Shown here piece by piece: positions 25,801 through 34,700 of a stretch of DNA of 64,000 nt (the stretch's first letter is position 1; every line of letters starts with the position of its first letter). This stretch comes from an uncultured Eubacteriales bacterium (GTDB lineage Bacteria > Bacillota > Clostridia > Oscillospirales > Acutalibacteraceae). Below the pieces are notes generated by a model. That model saw nothing but the letters and a program-made list of their open reading frames with translations. It ran no database searches and was not told the DNA's origin. Location of the stretch: the NCBI GenBank assembly GCA_934541115.1, contig CAKTDF010000007.1, positions 1 through 64,000 on the forward strand, in the 5' to 3' direction. A program made the translations under genes and the position numbers.

Positions 25801-27599
25801 TCGTTCGCCGCAACGTAATACCAACCGTAAGCCGCCGTGCTGCCCCAGTTGACCCTTGAGTTATCGTAAGAATAAAGCGCGTAGTTCTTTTGGCTGACCT
25901 GACCGCCCTGCCTTGTTGAAGAATATGAGTATATTCCTCTGCTTGTGATTGCCGAAATGCTTTCCGTTGCAACAAAAGGCTTTGTCAGCGTGCCGTTATT
26001 TTTGATTGTATTCCATGCCTCGGGGTGATAGTTCGCGCCGATGACGTCCATGTAATCGTCAACGTTCAGAAGTCTGCTTTGGTCGTTGCCCTCTGTGAGC
26101 GGACGTGTTGTGTCATATGTTCTGACAGTTTCGCGCATCATAGCCGCGATAGTTGCATAATTTGTGCTTGAAGACGCTTGATAAAGCTCATTTGCGCAGT
26201 CCCAGATGACGATGCTCGGGTCATTTCTGTCTCTCAGCATAGTTTCCTTGACAACAAATTGAGCCCATGTCATATCGCTTTCTGCTCCAACAAGGTCATT
26301 GTCGGCAGAAAGAGTTTTGCTGAAATATTTGCTGAAATCGTTGCTGTTGCCGTTTTTCGGCGAATCCCAATCATCAAAGAACTCCTCCATAACGAGGAAA
26401 CCAAGCTTGTTGCAAAGCTCAATAAGAATTCTTGAGGCGGAATTATGACTTGTTCTTATTGCGTTGCAGCCCATATCCTTGAGAATTTTGAGCTGACGAT
26501 ATATGGCGTCATATTCCTGAACGGCACCAAGAGCGCCCTGATCGTGGTGCATGCAGACGCCTTTGAGTTTTACGTTTTTTCCGTTAAGATAAAAGCCCGT
26601 GTCCGTTTCCCAAGAAATTGTACGGATTCCGAAATCTGTTTTATAAATATCAATTGTGCCGCTGTCTGCATCATTGATGACTGTCTCAACGGTATAAAGA
26701 TTGGGTGTATCAATATCCCACAGCATCGGAGAGGCGACCGTGTGGTCAAAGGAGAGAACGGACGAACTTTTGGCGGCAATCGTCACGTCTTTTTCCGATG
26801 AAGAAACTGCTTTATTACTCGGATTATAAACGGTAGTCTGCACTGTGACCGAGCGACTTTCAGAAGAATCGTTATCAACGGTCACTGCGGCGTTGACAGA
26901 GGCACTTTCGGAGGTAACAGTAGGAGTCGTAACATAGGTACCGTGCCTTGCAACGTGAACGGGATTGGTTATTGTCATCGTTACATCACGATAGATACCC
27001 GAACCGGAGTACCAACGGCTTGACGCCATCTCGCTTTCAACCTTGACGGCAACAAGATTCCACGTACTGCCGTTGCAGGTGATATAATTACCGATATTAA
27101 CGGAAAACGAGTTGTAACCGTAATGGTTTTCTGCAACGAGCTTCCCGTTGACATAAATATATGCATTATTATAAACACCGTCAAAGTTCAAAAAGACTTC
27201 CTTGGAGGCATAGTCCGCCGGCATCGTGAACATTTTTCTGTACCAGCCGGTTCCTGTCGGGAGATTGCCGGATTCAACCTCGGTGCCGCTGTTTGTAAAG
27301 TCCTGCGTGATGCTGAAATCATGAGGGAGACTGACGCTTTCCCATGAAGAGTCATCATACGCCTTTGCCATGGCGCCTATTGGATCACTCAGGCTGAATT
27401 TCCAGCCGTTGTTAAAGTTCAGCTCAGCACGGCGAACATCTTCGCCATTGACGGCAGTCGTCTGCACACCGCCATCCGAAACTGCACTCACACTGAACAT
27501 TGAAGAATCAAAAACAAGGGAGCCTGCAAGCATAAGCATACACATAAAAATGCTGAATACGCTTTTCAGAACTCTTTTTGCCGCCTTTGTTTTTTTCAT
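19860..27599 (-). CDS. Giant secreted multidomain GH2 glycoside hydrolase (beta-galactosidase-like)
   Basis: 2,579 residues with a Sec signal peptide ending near residue 40. Residues about 55-210 are the GH2 jelly-roll sugar-binding domain (LPHDFSI, GWYRKMF, HYGYNSF, SRWYSGSGIYRDV), then an Ig-like domain and a TIM barrel from about 320. The acid/base is E471 in CANELY and the nucleophile is probably E546 in FVATES. DUF4982/GH2_C5-like domains follow to about 850, then FIVAR-like helices near 1270-1330, a fibro-slime/PA14-like domain near 1640-1690 (FMGDDDVLVYVDD, GGIHGS), Ig-like repeats and an amphipathic helical C-terminus. It should remove beta-linked sugars from host or diet glycans outside the cell. 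ATG 27599 follows AAAGGAGG. Confidence 0.92.
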   Translation of the reverse strand: MKKTKAAKRVLKSVFSIFMCMLMLAGSLVFDSSMFSVSAVSDGGVQTTAVNGEDVRRAELNFNNGWKFSLSDPIGAMAKAYDDSSWESVSLPHDFSITQDFTNSGTEVESGNLPTGTGWYRKMFTMPADYASKEVFLNFDGVYNNAYIYVNGKLVAENHYGYNSFSVNIGNYITCNGSTWNLVAVKVESEMASSRWYSGSGIYRDVTMTITNPVHVARHGTYVTTPTVTSESASVNAAVTVDNDSSESRSVTVQTTVYNPSNKAVSSSEKDVTIAAKSSSVLSFDHTVASPMLWDIDTPNLYTVETVINDADSGTIDIYKTDFGIRTISWETDTGFYLNGKNVKLKGVCMHHDQGALGAVQEYDAIYRQLKILKDMGCNAIRTSHNSASRILIELCNKLGFLVMEEFFDDWDSPKNGNSNDFSKYFSKTLSADNDLVGAESDMTWAQFVVKETMLRDRNDPSIVIWDCANELYQASSSTNYATIAAMMRETVRTYDTTRPLTEGNDQSRLLNVDDYMDVIGANYHPEAWNTIKNNGTLTKPFVATESISAITSRGIYSYSSTRQGGQVSQKNYALYSYDNSRVNWGSTAAYGWYYVAANDWFSGEFVWTGFDYIGEPTPWNGSGTGSSTVPNSSYFGIVDTAGFPKDQYYLYRSWWQNNDTTLHLLPGTWNKDNLYLNNGYAYVNVYSNADHIELLLNGNVIGTAQSTDVTTANGYTYKTWTETAVDTSNCNTNEIYSSTGHDFYAQFGVKYTEGTLSVKAYDAEDNEISDTVGTNSVTSGKSAAKIVAKIWGDDNFVADSDSYAYVEFEAVDEDGNFVNDYYGTLDISVNNNGVIAGVDNGFQGTTKKFRQSSVIKSDTSATIEMFSGRALAIVRTTDIPNNIQVTATNSDGLTVDGTTFTSREQTIEEKQQYFENYVLQSIISYEPGIYDEYEMLKEEFAGLKSPDSAKVKYEYYPVSNVTTELELPSGDYIITGLSNNPNVVAATGAMTHNAYSGSAKGVYCTGVQGTPSATDPTWHFECLENGKYYIYYTDSSSVNHYINLGTTSGSLTVSQSPYELTVTVSGNGVVIGNGSQYVNYYGSTSPKNLVSTWSTGTVLSLYTTDGTTVTAVDVNTSYVGIEDGKYAIYCNASNLSLVMTDEVQSNNQAVSVPGTVTDNILSMDADHYFVIEKAGGENGTQFYIKTAAGKYLNMGTSSATLSLSDTPQAFTAHVIGDGRVSFYSEDNQFLDLFKAEKMFSCWSGTTDSISDNRKMTLYKKTTDEVVTDTTIARLYEAIENALTYEPGAYDKNAYLELFNAINEGIDVYENESATVEQRETAIANIEAAIAGLKEFVKKFPARLIKYGYNPSSSSPYDGGSIEYNEQTYAAMVSAIKANDDLMAQIREVIDYDGTDGTVWADGYADTALEEAVAKYARIYSLSFRDMTVTNGTQVKNFETTAWNHWQKNNTQGASESKDEGVSLQGIYSKYLGTAGVPVSHTPYTLDGGLTYLSGHSGTGLQSNITITLSTDSSATKSVELTPLNNISVYVPDFFSENNVTGTDNEYTKFYWNTDFPFLTTTDSEGVNHYVYDSSDGNHLIRASYDDSTQTAVVDLEEENNWNVNRPYSGAGKGFFPFNYQKDETENAGGNYTGENGIYHFGMTFEMDFYIPKGGKYSKTSEDFIFSFMGDDDVLVYVDDTLVLDNGGIHGSRSCEINFTEASVSYQYAMNVADKNLISSTENDVYYKYGETYDDISDVNQTAIEYLNKIKNDGQRHTFSFYYLERGSTESNCKITFNLQQISEHINLNDQTLVADYGLPIVYDVTKNNTISETAIENGAKIDYIGITDEIEKAVSFTKPGDLQMFTKSDHVKWSGNFGNYSVAPDGIVTYEPTSSEFSGGDSFYLCAEISDDPTYSNGTVYYAFEKTTVVPATNIYYEEDFFEEYQGGMSYTDGTTPNGFDNSSAGYGKWTTVLDGEKAANQAADLAGDSNANVYGYDPAYDSSTAFSSGSARKVTVSTKNNPNSKFSGGSGATWPKMQFTFTGTGFDLLSLTNNKTGLFTVEVYKGADTTGERVRRNIVDTYYGSSYARLYADADGNPTGTVTDTPLYWTKNNNCTANPTYYGEDGVITNDVMYYDVSGEGYTVEPTYYDANGALTTDVTDDPAYAYAYAYGWVLETEGEGESLYQIPVIGIENLSYGQYTAVITAQFSAAYNHYREDTLADGTKVKSYDLYIDGVRIYDPAGVGDNIADKAILDAYKKDGEAYPNYIELRNMLIGADKFGDAESRHGVIFIDGIPALDNDIEKYKLAGPNNELYLCSGQAVAFEVWATAVPTDLQIFAKSAKGSPTLKLSYDGVDVEKTISSATQMTYSFNSLLPVTKKLKWTQVTVDGKSYYTTKTFVLANSSAQDTILSLGKLKWTFDSHGAYGFFRIPTETTSEQVLLISSKSTYDKACTVVSSLYTDTSIPAEGITLPEESPKAGESAVVTIKTSDDVKTLLIRDENGNLVEPESIERIASELENDEVTWRVTLSFSEAGTYVYTVTGVNEYGLESKESTSFTVTAVQSEESDEEQIGFFKKLQGLFEKIINFFKKLFGLMK

Positions 27600-27651
27600 T
27601 TCAAAAGTCCTCCTTTTTGGGTAGCAATAATCCGAGTTTACATACAAGAGT

Positions 27652-27680
27652 ATTTTACCAAAGCTATTACATATTGTCAA
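27652..27680 (-). promoter_or_regulatory. Sigma-A promoter of the GH2 gene
   Basis: TTGACA (27675-27680), 17 bp, TAAAAT (27652-27657) on the minus strand, about 50 bp before ATG 27599. It may also drive the precursor-like gene by read-through, since no terminator is seen between them. Confidence 0.8.
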
Positions 27681-27956
27681 TAATTGAGGCGAAATAATCA
27701 TACGTCAATATGCTGATTTTTGTTGAATTTAAAGGGTTTTTGCATGTTTTTTGGCAAAAGAAACCACTAATGTGAGTTTCCGCTCGCTCAAAAAACATTT
27801 TTTCACAGGTAAAAATACAATTCATCGCAAAATTTTATATATTTTCAAAAATGCCTGTTTTTATTTTTGCAAAGAGCCAAAAAGAATAAAACGCCAAAGA
27901 AAACATCTTTTATGCACAAAAAACGAACCGTTTTTCTTTTTGAAAGCACACAACCC

Positions 27957-27985
27957 TTGCGTTTTTTTTCACTCCATGGTACTAT
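27957..27985 (+). promoter_or_regulatory. Probable promoter of the polysaccharide cassette
   Basis: TTGCGT (27957-27962), 17 bp, TACTAT (27980-27985), about 110 bp before ATG 28095. The -35 box is imperfect. Confidence 0.5.
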
Positions 27986-28094
27986 GAAACGGACGCAAAA
28001 ATATCGGTTTTGATATGACGAAACATCTGTTGTTGCTGAGCAGACTCTGTTTTCGCTTTTCGACCGCAAAATCAAACAAAACGGGTGATTTTTT

Positions 28095-28694
28095 ATGTAT
28101 AAAGAATTTGGCAAACGTATCCTTGACACCGCTATTTCCGTTCCGGCGCTTGTTCTGCTGTCGCCTCTTATGGCTGCAACGGCAGTTTCGGTCAAGCTGT
28201 CCTCGCCCGGTCCGGTGCTGTTCAGACAGCAGAGACTCGGACTCGGCGGAAAGGAATTTACAATGTATAAGTTCCGTTCCATGTCAGTAGGCGCGGAGCA
28301 TACGGGCAGCGGCGTTTACAGCGAAAGCGGCGATCCCCGTGTTACCAAGGTTGGAAAAATTATTCGTGCAACAAGCATTGACGAGCTGCCGCAGCTTTTT
28401 AACATAATCAAAGGCGACATGGCAATAGTCGGTCCGAGACCGCCGCTCACCTATCACCCATGGCCGATTGAACAGTATACAAAAGAACAGCGCCACATGT
28501 TTGACGTTCGCCCCGGAATCACCGGGTGGGCGCAGGTCAACGGCAGAAAGACGGTTGAATGGAACCGCAGAATTGAACTTAATAACTACTACGTTGACCA
28601 CTGTTCGCTGCTTTTTGACATAAAAATTCTCTTTATGACTGCGGCAAAGGTTATCCGCAACGAAGACAATGAAAATGTCGGCACAACCGCGTGA
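28095..28694 (+). CDS. Initiating sugar-phosphate transferase (WcaJ/PglC-type)
   Basis: 199 residues, the short monotopic form. One hydrophobic membrane hairpin is at residues 12-35 (LDTAISVPALVLLSPLM), followed by LFRQQRLG, TMYKFRSM, IDELPQLFNIIKGDMAIVGP and PGITGWAQVNGR, the conserved core of bacterial sugar transferases. It moves a sugar-1-phosphate from UDP-sugar to undecaprenyl phosphate, the first step of capsule or exopolysaccharide repeat-unit synthesis. It starts a four-gene cassette with three genes downstream at 9 bp or less, an overlap and 32 bp. The ribosome site (GGGTG) is weak. Which sugar is used cannot be told. Confidence 0.93.
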   Translation: MYKEFGKRILDTAISVPALVLLSPLMAATAVSVKLSSPGPVLFRQQRLGLGGKEFTMYKFRSMSVGAEHTGSGVYSESGDPRVTKVGKIIRATSIDELPQLFNIIKGDMAIVGPRPPLTYHPWPIEQYTKEQRHMFDVRPGITGWAQVNGRKTVEWNRRIELNNYYVDHCSLLFDIKILFMTAAKVIRNEDNENVGTTA

Positions 28695-28703
28695 GGTGAC
28701 AAT

Positions 28704-29528
28704 ATGCTGAAGCTTATGTACATCACAAACGACCCCGAGGTGGCAGAAATTGCCGCCGAAAGCGGCGTTGATATCATTTTTATTGACATGGAGGAGCTTG
28801 GCAAAGCCGAGCGGCAGGGCGGAATGGATACCGTTCAGTCTCATCACACGGTGCAGGACATTGCAAATATAAAAAAAGCAATCGGCAAAAAAGCGCAGGT
28901 CATGGCGCGGATAAACCCGCTGAACCAAAGCTCTCAAAACGAAATTGATCTTGCGATCCGCAACGGTGCGGACATTATTATGCTGCCCATGTGGCGTTTT
29001 GCCGAAGACCTTGAAAAATTTGTCTCCATGGTTGACAAAAGAGCAAAAACGATGCCTTTGCTTGAAACCGACAGTGCAGCCGAAAATCTTTCTGAAGCAT
29101 TAAAGGTTCCGGGAATTAACAGCATGCACATCGGGCTCAACGACCTTCATCTATGCTACAAAATGAAGTTCATGTTCCGTCTCCTCTCAGACGGAACCGT
29201 TGAACGGCTTTTAAAAACCGTTCAAAACGCCGGGGTTCCATGCGGCTTTGGCGGAGTGGGACGTCCGGGTTCCGGTATGCTGCCGGCAGAGTATATTATT
29301 GCCGAGCATGTAAGGCTCGGCTCACAGTATGTCATCTTGTCGCGCAGCTTTTGCAACACTGCGATTATCACGGACAAGACCGAGATCCGCCGCATTTTCA
29401 AAGATGGTGTAGCCGATATCCGCCGAGTTGAAAATGAATGCGCAAAATGGAACGACGCCATGTTTGAAGAAAACAGACGAAAAATTGCCGACTGCGTGCA
29501 AATAATTGAGGAGACTGCAAAAAGATGA
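28704..29528 (+). CDS. HpcH/HpaI aldolase/citrate lyase-family protein
   Basis: 274 residues, a TIM-barrel phosphoenolpyruvate/pyruvate-superfamily enzyme. DIIFIDMEELGK, MARINPLN, ADIIMLPM, PLLETDSAA and GLNDLHL match HpcH/HpaI proteins, with the Glu and Asp that bind the divalent metal. These enzymes add pyruvate to, or split it from, an aldehyde or acyl-CoA. Being between a sugar transferase and a 2-hydroxyacid dehydrogenase-like gene, it may make an unusual acidic or branched building block for the polysaccharide; that is inference. It starts 9 bp after the sugar transferase and overlaps the next gene by 4 bp. Confidence 0.85.
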   Translation: MLKLMYITNDPEVAEIAAESGVDIIFIDMEELGKAERQGGMDTVQSHHTVQDIANIKKAIGKKAQVMARINPLNQSSQNEIDLAIRNGADIIMLPMWRFAEDLEKFVSMVDKRAKTMPLLETDSAAENLSEALKVPGINSMHIGLNDLHLCYKMKFMFRLLSDGTVERLLKTVQNAGVPCGFGGVGRPGSGMLPAEYIIAEHVRLGSQYVILSRSFCNTAIITDKTEIRRIFKDGVADIRRVENECAKWNDAMFEENRRKIADCVQIIEETAKR

Positions 29529-30409
29529 ACATTCTCTTTACCGGTGCATTTGAGCCGCTGCCTGAAGAAAAAGAACTGCTTATACAAATCGGACATACCG
29601 TGTTTTTTCACAAAAACGAACGCGAGATGCCGAAAAGTCCGGAAAAATATGATGCGGTTGTTTGCAACAGCCTGTTTTTTTTCAACCCCATTGAGCCGTT
29701 TGCGAATCTTTGCAAAATTCAACTGACGAGCGCCGGACTTGACCGCGTGCCGACCGAATACATATCAGAGCACAAAATCAAGCTGTTCACAGCCTCCGGT
29801 GTATACAGCAAACCCATGGCTGAGTTTGCTGTGAGTGCTGTTTTATACTTCTGCAAGCAAACCCGTTTTTTTGAAGAAAATCAGAAAAAACATCAATGGC
29901 AAAAACACCGTTCTCTGACCGAGCTCAACGGAAAAAACGTGTGCATTCTCGGTTGCGGAGACGTCGGGCAGGAAACTGCGAGACTTTTTAAAGCTTTCGG
30001 CTGCCATATTACGGGAGTCAACCGCACCGAGCGAAAAACAGATGTGTTTGACGAGATTCTTCCGCTTGAAAAGCTACAGTCCGCCGCAATGAAAAGCGAT
30101 GTTTTTATCTCATGCATAGCGCTGACGGAACAAACACGCGGAATAATCGGAAAAGATTTTTTTGCTTTTCTCAAACCGGACGCGATTTTTGTGAACATCT
30201 CAAGAGGAGCAATTGCAGATGAAACAGCGCTCACCGAATGGCTGAAAAGCGGAGGAAAAGCAGCGCTTGATGTTTTTTTTGAGGAACCGCTTTTTGAAAA
30301 CAGTCCGCTCTGGGATATGCCGAACGTTTTGCTCACACCGCACAACAGCTTTGTCGGCGACGGCAACCGCGAAAGATTATGGAAAAAAATAAAAGAAAAC
30401 CTGCTTTAA
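29525..30409 (+). CDS. D-isomer-specific 2-hydroxyacid dehydrogenase-family protein
   Basis: 294 residues, slightly shorter than the usual 310-330. The NAD-binding motif is CILGCGDVGQETARLF near residue 140. Catalytic Arg is in VNISRGAIADE, and the His is in LTPHNSF, so it is likely active. It should reduce a 2-oxo acid to a 2-hydroxy acid, or the reverse. The ATG overlaps the aldolase stop (ATGA), so expression is coupled. The aldolase could supply its 2-oxo acid substrate. Confidence 0.87.
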   Translation: MNILFTGAFEPLPEEKELLIQIGHTVFFHKNEREMPKSPEKYDAVVCNSLFFFNPIEPFANLCKIQLTSAGLDRVPTEYISEHKIKLFTASGVYSKPMAEFAVSAVLYFCKQTRFFEENQKKHQWQKHRSLTELNGKNVCILGCGDVGQETARLFKAFGCHITGVNRTERKTDVFDEILPLEKLQSAAMKSDVFISCIALTEQTRGIIGKDFFAFLKPDAIFVNISRGAIADETALTEWLKSGGKAALDVFFEEPLFENSPLWDMPNVLLTPHNSFVGDGNRERLWKKIKENLL

Positions 30410-30441
30410 TGCAGATGATTTAAAAATTTATAGGAGACGTT

Positions 30442-31566
30442 ATGAAAGTACTTCTTGTTGCCACGGTTCAATCACACATATGCCAATTTCACCGTCCGCT
30501 TGCCGCGGTTTTGCACGCCCATGACTGCGAATTGCACGCCGCCGCAAGGGACAACCTTGCGGAAAAGAACGGGCTGAAGCTCGACTTTGCAGAAAAAGTT
30601 TTTGACATTCCGTTCTGCCGCTCGCCTTTTTCTTTTAAGAATATCAAAGCGTACAAAAAGCTCAAAACTGTTGTTGACGCCGGTGGCTACGATGTTGTTC
30701 ACTGCAACACTCCTGTGGGAGGAGTTCTTGGCAGACTTGCCTCGCGCAGAGCACGAAAGCACGCCACAAAGGTGTTTTACACCGCTCACGGCTTTCATTT
30801 TTACAAAGGTGCGCCAAAAAAGAACTGGCTCATCTGGTATCCGGTTGAAAAATTTATGAGCAGATTCACAGACACACTCATAACAATTGCAGACGAGGAC
30901 TATGAACTTGCCAAAGAGAAGTTCCCCACAAACGTTGTTCACATTCACGGAGTCGGTGCAAACTCTGAAAAATACAAAAAGCTCACAGAAGAAGAATGCT
31001 CGGCTTTGAAAAAAGAGCTCGGCTATGGCAAGGACGAACAGCTTTTGCTTTGCACCGGTGAGCTTTTGCCGAACAAGAACCAACTGACCGCTATAAGAGC
31101 AATGAAAAAATTGGCTGAACGTTTTCCGAAAGCCAGGCTGCTGCTGGCAGGCAACGGTCCGGAACTGCTACGGCTCAAAGAGGAGGTCAAAGCTCTCCGG
31201 CTTGAAAAGCATGTTGATTTTCTCGGCTACCGCACGGATCTCGAACGCTTTGCAAATATTGCGGACATCATCGTTTCATGCAGCTTTCGCGAGGGAATGG
31301 CGCTGAACATAATTGAGGGAATGCTGCTTGAAAAGGCGGTTGTTGCCTCATCAAACCGCAGCCACAGAGAGCTTGTTGTTCCCGATAAAACAGGATTTAT
31401 CATCGACTCCCCTGCCGATTCAGACGCTTTTGCAGAAAAAATTGCACTGCTTCTTGACGACGTGGCGCTTGCCAAAGCATTTGGCAAGGCGGGAGCGGAA
31501 AAAGCAAAAGCTTACACCGACAATGCAATAAAAACCGAACTTGAAAGAATATACTTTGGAGAATGA
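30442..31566 (+). CDS. Glycosyltransferase family 4 protein
   Basis: 374 residues with a GT-B fold. The acceptor half begins MKVLLVATVQSHICQFHRP and contains DVVHCNTPVGG and FYTAHGFHFYKG. The donor half has LLCTGELLPNKNQ, ARLLLAGNGPE and the EX7E motif EGMALNIIEG near residue 290. It likely adds the second sugar to the lipid-linked unit begun by the sugar transferase. The start follows TAGGAGACGTT, 32 bp after the dehydrogenase. The gene closes the cassette before a strong bidirectional terminator. Confidence 0.93.
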   Translation: MKVLLVATVQSHICQFHRPLAAVLHAHDCELHAAARDNLAEKNGLKLDFAEKVFDIPFCRSPFSFKNIKAYKKLKTVVDAGGYDVVHCNTPVGGVLGRLASRRARKHATKVFYTAHGFHFYKGAPKKNWLIWYPVEKFMSRFTDTLITIADEDYELAKEKFPTNVVHIHGVGANSEKYKKLTEEECSALKKELGYGKDEQLLLCTGELLPNKNQLTAIRAMKKLAERFPKARLLLAGNGPELLRLKEEVKALRLEKHVDFLGYRTDLERFANIADIIVSCSFREGMALNIIEGMLLEKAVVASSNRSHRELVVPDKTGFIIDSPADSDAFAEKIALLLDDVALAKAFGKAGAEKAKAYTDNAIKTELERIYFGE

Positions 31567-31666
31567 ACGGTGTAACCGACATATAAAAGTACCTTTCAAA
31601 ATTCCGAGGCTGAAGCCATACTCCGCGGCGAAAAAACAAGCTGCCTGCACAACAATCAAGCTTACT

Positions 31667-31713
31667 CAAAAAGAGTCTCCGAAACCATGATTTACGGTTC
31701 CGGAGACTCTTTT
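31667..31713. terminator. Bidirectional terminator between GT4 and LRR genes
   Basis: Stem AAAGAGTCTCCG.AACC/GGTTCCGGAGACTCTTT with one mismatch, flanked by T runs on both strands (CTTTTATAATTG on plus, CTTTTTGAG on minus). The two genes converge on it. Confidence 0.85.
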
Positions 31714-31755
31714 ATAATTGTTTGTTCAACGTTATTTCATAACGCCGAATAGGTT

Positions 31756-34700
31756 TTATTTGAGTTCGAGGAGTCCGTCCTTGACGTAGTAGACACTGTT
31801 GCGCTCATCAACTGTTATTGTTGCTCCGGAGCTGTTGATACCCATGTTGCGAACCTGCTTATATATATCGGTGAGCGTTGAGGGGATAGAAATTTCGGTA
31901 ACTCTGCCCTTGAGCGCGGACACCATTGTTGCGTCACTATCCACGTTACTGCCGCCGATTGCGCCTTTGACCGCACGCGTAACACCCTCGGGTATAACGA
32001 GCTTGCCCTCGTAACGCGGAGGAACGCAGACGAGTGTAGTCATATCCTTTGAATAGAGAACGCCGTCAACGCAGGTGAAGTTCGGGTTCGAATCCTTGAC
32101 GCGAAGCTCCTTAACGCCTGTGTAGTAGAGCGATGCAGAAAGTGTGTTATAAGAAATAAGTGAATATGATACGCAGTTTTTGTGACCGAGGTTATCTGCG
32201 ACCGTAAACGTATCGGGAAGTACAAGAATGGAGAGATTTCCGCCGCCGATGCCTGCACGGCTGAAGCACATGTCGTCGAATTCAACAACTCCTTCGGGAA
32301 CCTCATACACGCCGTTTTCAACTTCTTTTGCGCAGGGGAAACCAACAAGACGTTTGCCGTCCTTTGAGAACAGAACGCCGTCAACCGATTTATAGTTCGG
32401 GTTGTTTTCGTCAACGATATACTCTTTGAATGTCTGCGATGCAAAGTTATAGAACATATGCGTTGAGTTACGCGCTCTCTCCTGTATTGTTCCCGAGCTT
32501 GACGGGCGCCACAGGTCGCCGCCGATAGACAAAAGCGTTGCGGGAATATAAAGCGAGGTATTTTCAAATTTCAGATCGTGGTCGAACGCCTTGTCTCCGA
32601 GGTATTCAAGCTTTGACGGAAGTGTAAGTATTCCCGTCATATTTGTGTTGCGTGAAAATGCCTCTGCACCAATGAAGGTAATGCCGTCATGGAGGGTCAG
32701 CGATGTGAAATTGCATCTGTGGAATGCGTATCTCTCAATAGCGGTAACCTTTTGGGGAATCACAAGATCGCCCGTGAGCTTATAGCAACCATAAAATACG
32801 GCGTCACCGATCTTTTCAATTGAGGACGGAAGTTCAAATGTCTTTGTGCTGTTCTTTGTTGTGAAAACCGAGAGGGAAGAGCAGCTGTTAAATGCGCTTG
32901 AGCCTATTTCGCGGAGGTGCTCCGGGAAAATTACCTTGGTTATTGCTGTTCTCGCAAAGAGGTACATGGGTATTTTTTCAATGCTTTCATTAAATATTAT
33001 TTCTGTGCTCAGTTTCGTTGAGCTTGTAAATACACTTTCACCGAACGATGTGCATTTTGTGAGGCTGACAATATCAGTAAGCTTTTGACAATAGAAAAAA
33101 GCTTCTTCTCCCAGGGAGACACATTCCGAAAGATCAATTTTTTGGATTGCTGTTCCGTAAAATGCACGGTATTCTACTTTCTGCGGTTTCATGCTACCGA
33201 CGTCCGCGAGTTTTTCACATTCATAAAATGCATATTCACTTATTGTCTTACAGCTCGGAAAATCAATTGACTCCAGGACTGCTGTATTATATGGGAAAAT
33301 CCATGCTCCAATATCGGTAACACCTGCACCGGAAATCTTCTTGATTGTTGTGTTCGGGAAGAAAGCCCGGTCGGCGATATATGTTGCCGTTTCCGGGAGA
33401 ACGATTTCTGTTATACCGTCAAAATTGCCGTAATTCTTGCCATCGCCGATTCCGACAACGGTGTGTCCGTCAATTTCCGATGGAATAACGAGCTTTGTCA
33501 CGGGAGCGTCTGTCTGAATATATTCGCAGACAACAGCATTGCCGTTTTCATCAACGTCATACTGTATGCCGGAATTTGAATTTCTGTAGTATACATAAGC
33601 GTCGGGAACACCCCATTTTGCGTCGGCTATTGTTCCTCTGTCGGCGTTCGGGAGTTTTATGTATTTCAAATTTGAGTATATAAATGCGTTCGGCGCTATA
33701 GTTTTAATCGAGGGCAGTATTATAGCACCGCTCACGCTGCTGCGCTTGAACGCCCATTCTGCAATTTCCGTGGCAGCGGGGAGTGTTATGTCAGACTTGA
33801 TTACAGAAGACTCAAAGGCGGACTCGCCAACCTTTTCAACTGCATTAAGCTGTAATTCGCCTATTGAACTGCCGGTCACTGCTTCTTTGCCGAGTTCTTT
33901 CAAATTATTGGCGATGAGCTTGTTGACATGCATTCCTGCAAGTCCTTTCTCATTGACATGCTCAATAGTGCCGAGATCGACAGTGTTTACCGTAAAGTTT
34001 GAAAATGCTCCGCTGCAGATAACGGATATGTTTTCCAAAACAGTGAGGTTACGCGCATTCCTTTGATAAAATGCATACGCACCTATTGTCGTAATGCTGA
34101 CATTACCCACTTTTTCGGGGATAGTAACATCCTTGTTTTCGGTGCCGTTGTACCTGATGACTGCCCCACCGTTAGGAGTGTCTATGGCTGTGAACAAACC
34201 ATCGCCGCTTTCAACGGTGTTTTTGTAATGCAAACGGTTTGCAATTAAAACCGGCAAATCGTAATTATCAACGTCCAAGCTGCAATCACGGTTTAACCAT
34301 GCTGCGTCAAACGGATTTTTGAAAGTGTTTGCAAATTTTTCATAGCCGTTGCCGCTAAAATATACGTTTTTGTATTCCGGATAATCGGAACGCAGTTGAT
34401 TCAAATCATAGGAAATGGATTCACCTTTATCGTTTTCATCCGGGAGCATGAGAGTTTCGCCATCGCCGTCAGTGATTCCGGTTATGGTTCTTCCGTCCTC
34501 GGCGTAGCTGAATGTTGTGCGCTTATTTGCAACAACAAAGAAAGGAAGTGTCTTTGTTGTCAAAGTGCCGTCAGCCTCAGGATATGAAACATCAACTGAG
34601 AACTTGCCCTTTTCGGTGCAATTGAATTCATCAGAAACAATGTTGCTGAAATCGCTTGCATTGAAAGTTGTGTAATAATTGTCTTTTGCGTAAAGCTTTG

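Larger units (their letters stand above)
27600..28094. other. Divergent intergenic region between GH2 and polysaccharide genes
   Basis: 495 bp, AT-rich, no credible reading frame. It holds one good promoter for each direction (27652-27680 minus, 27957-27985 plus). The middle 300 bp shows no repeat or RNA motif that I recognise. Confidence 0.6.

Noticed and set aside
28284..28937. 217-codon minus-strand frame over the sugar transferase and aldolase genes
   Set aside because: It spans two well-supported genes on the other strand and their junction, so it is not a gene.
30472..31083. 203-codon minus-strand frame inside the GT4 gene
   Set aside because: Antisense to conserved GT4 motifs; no ribosome site.
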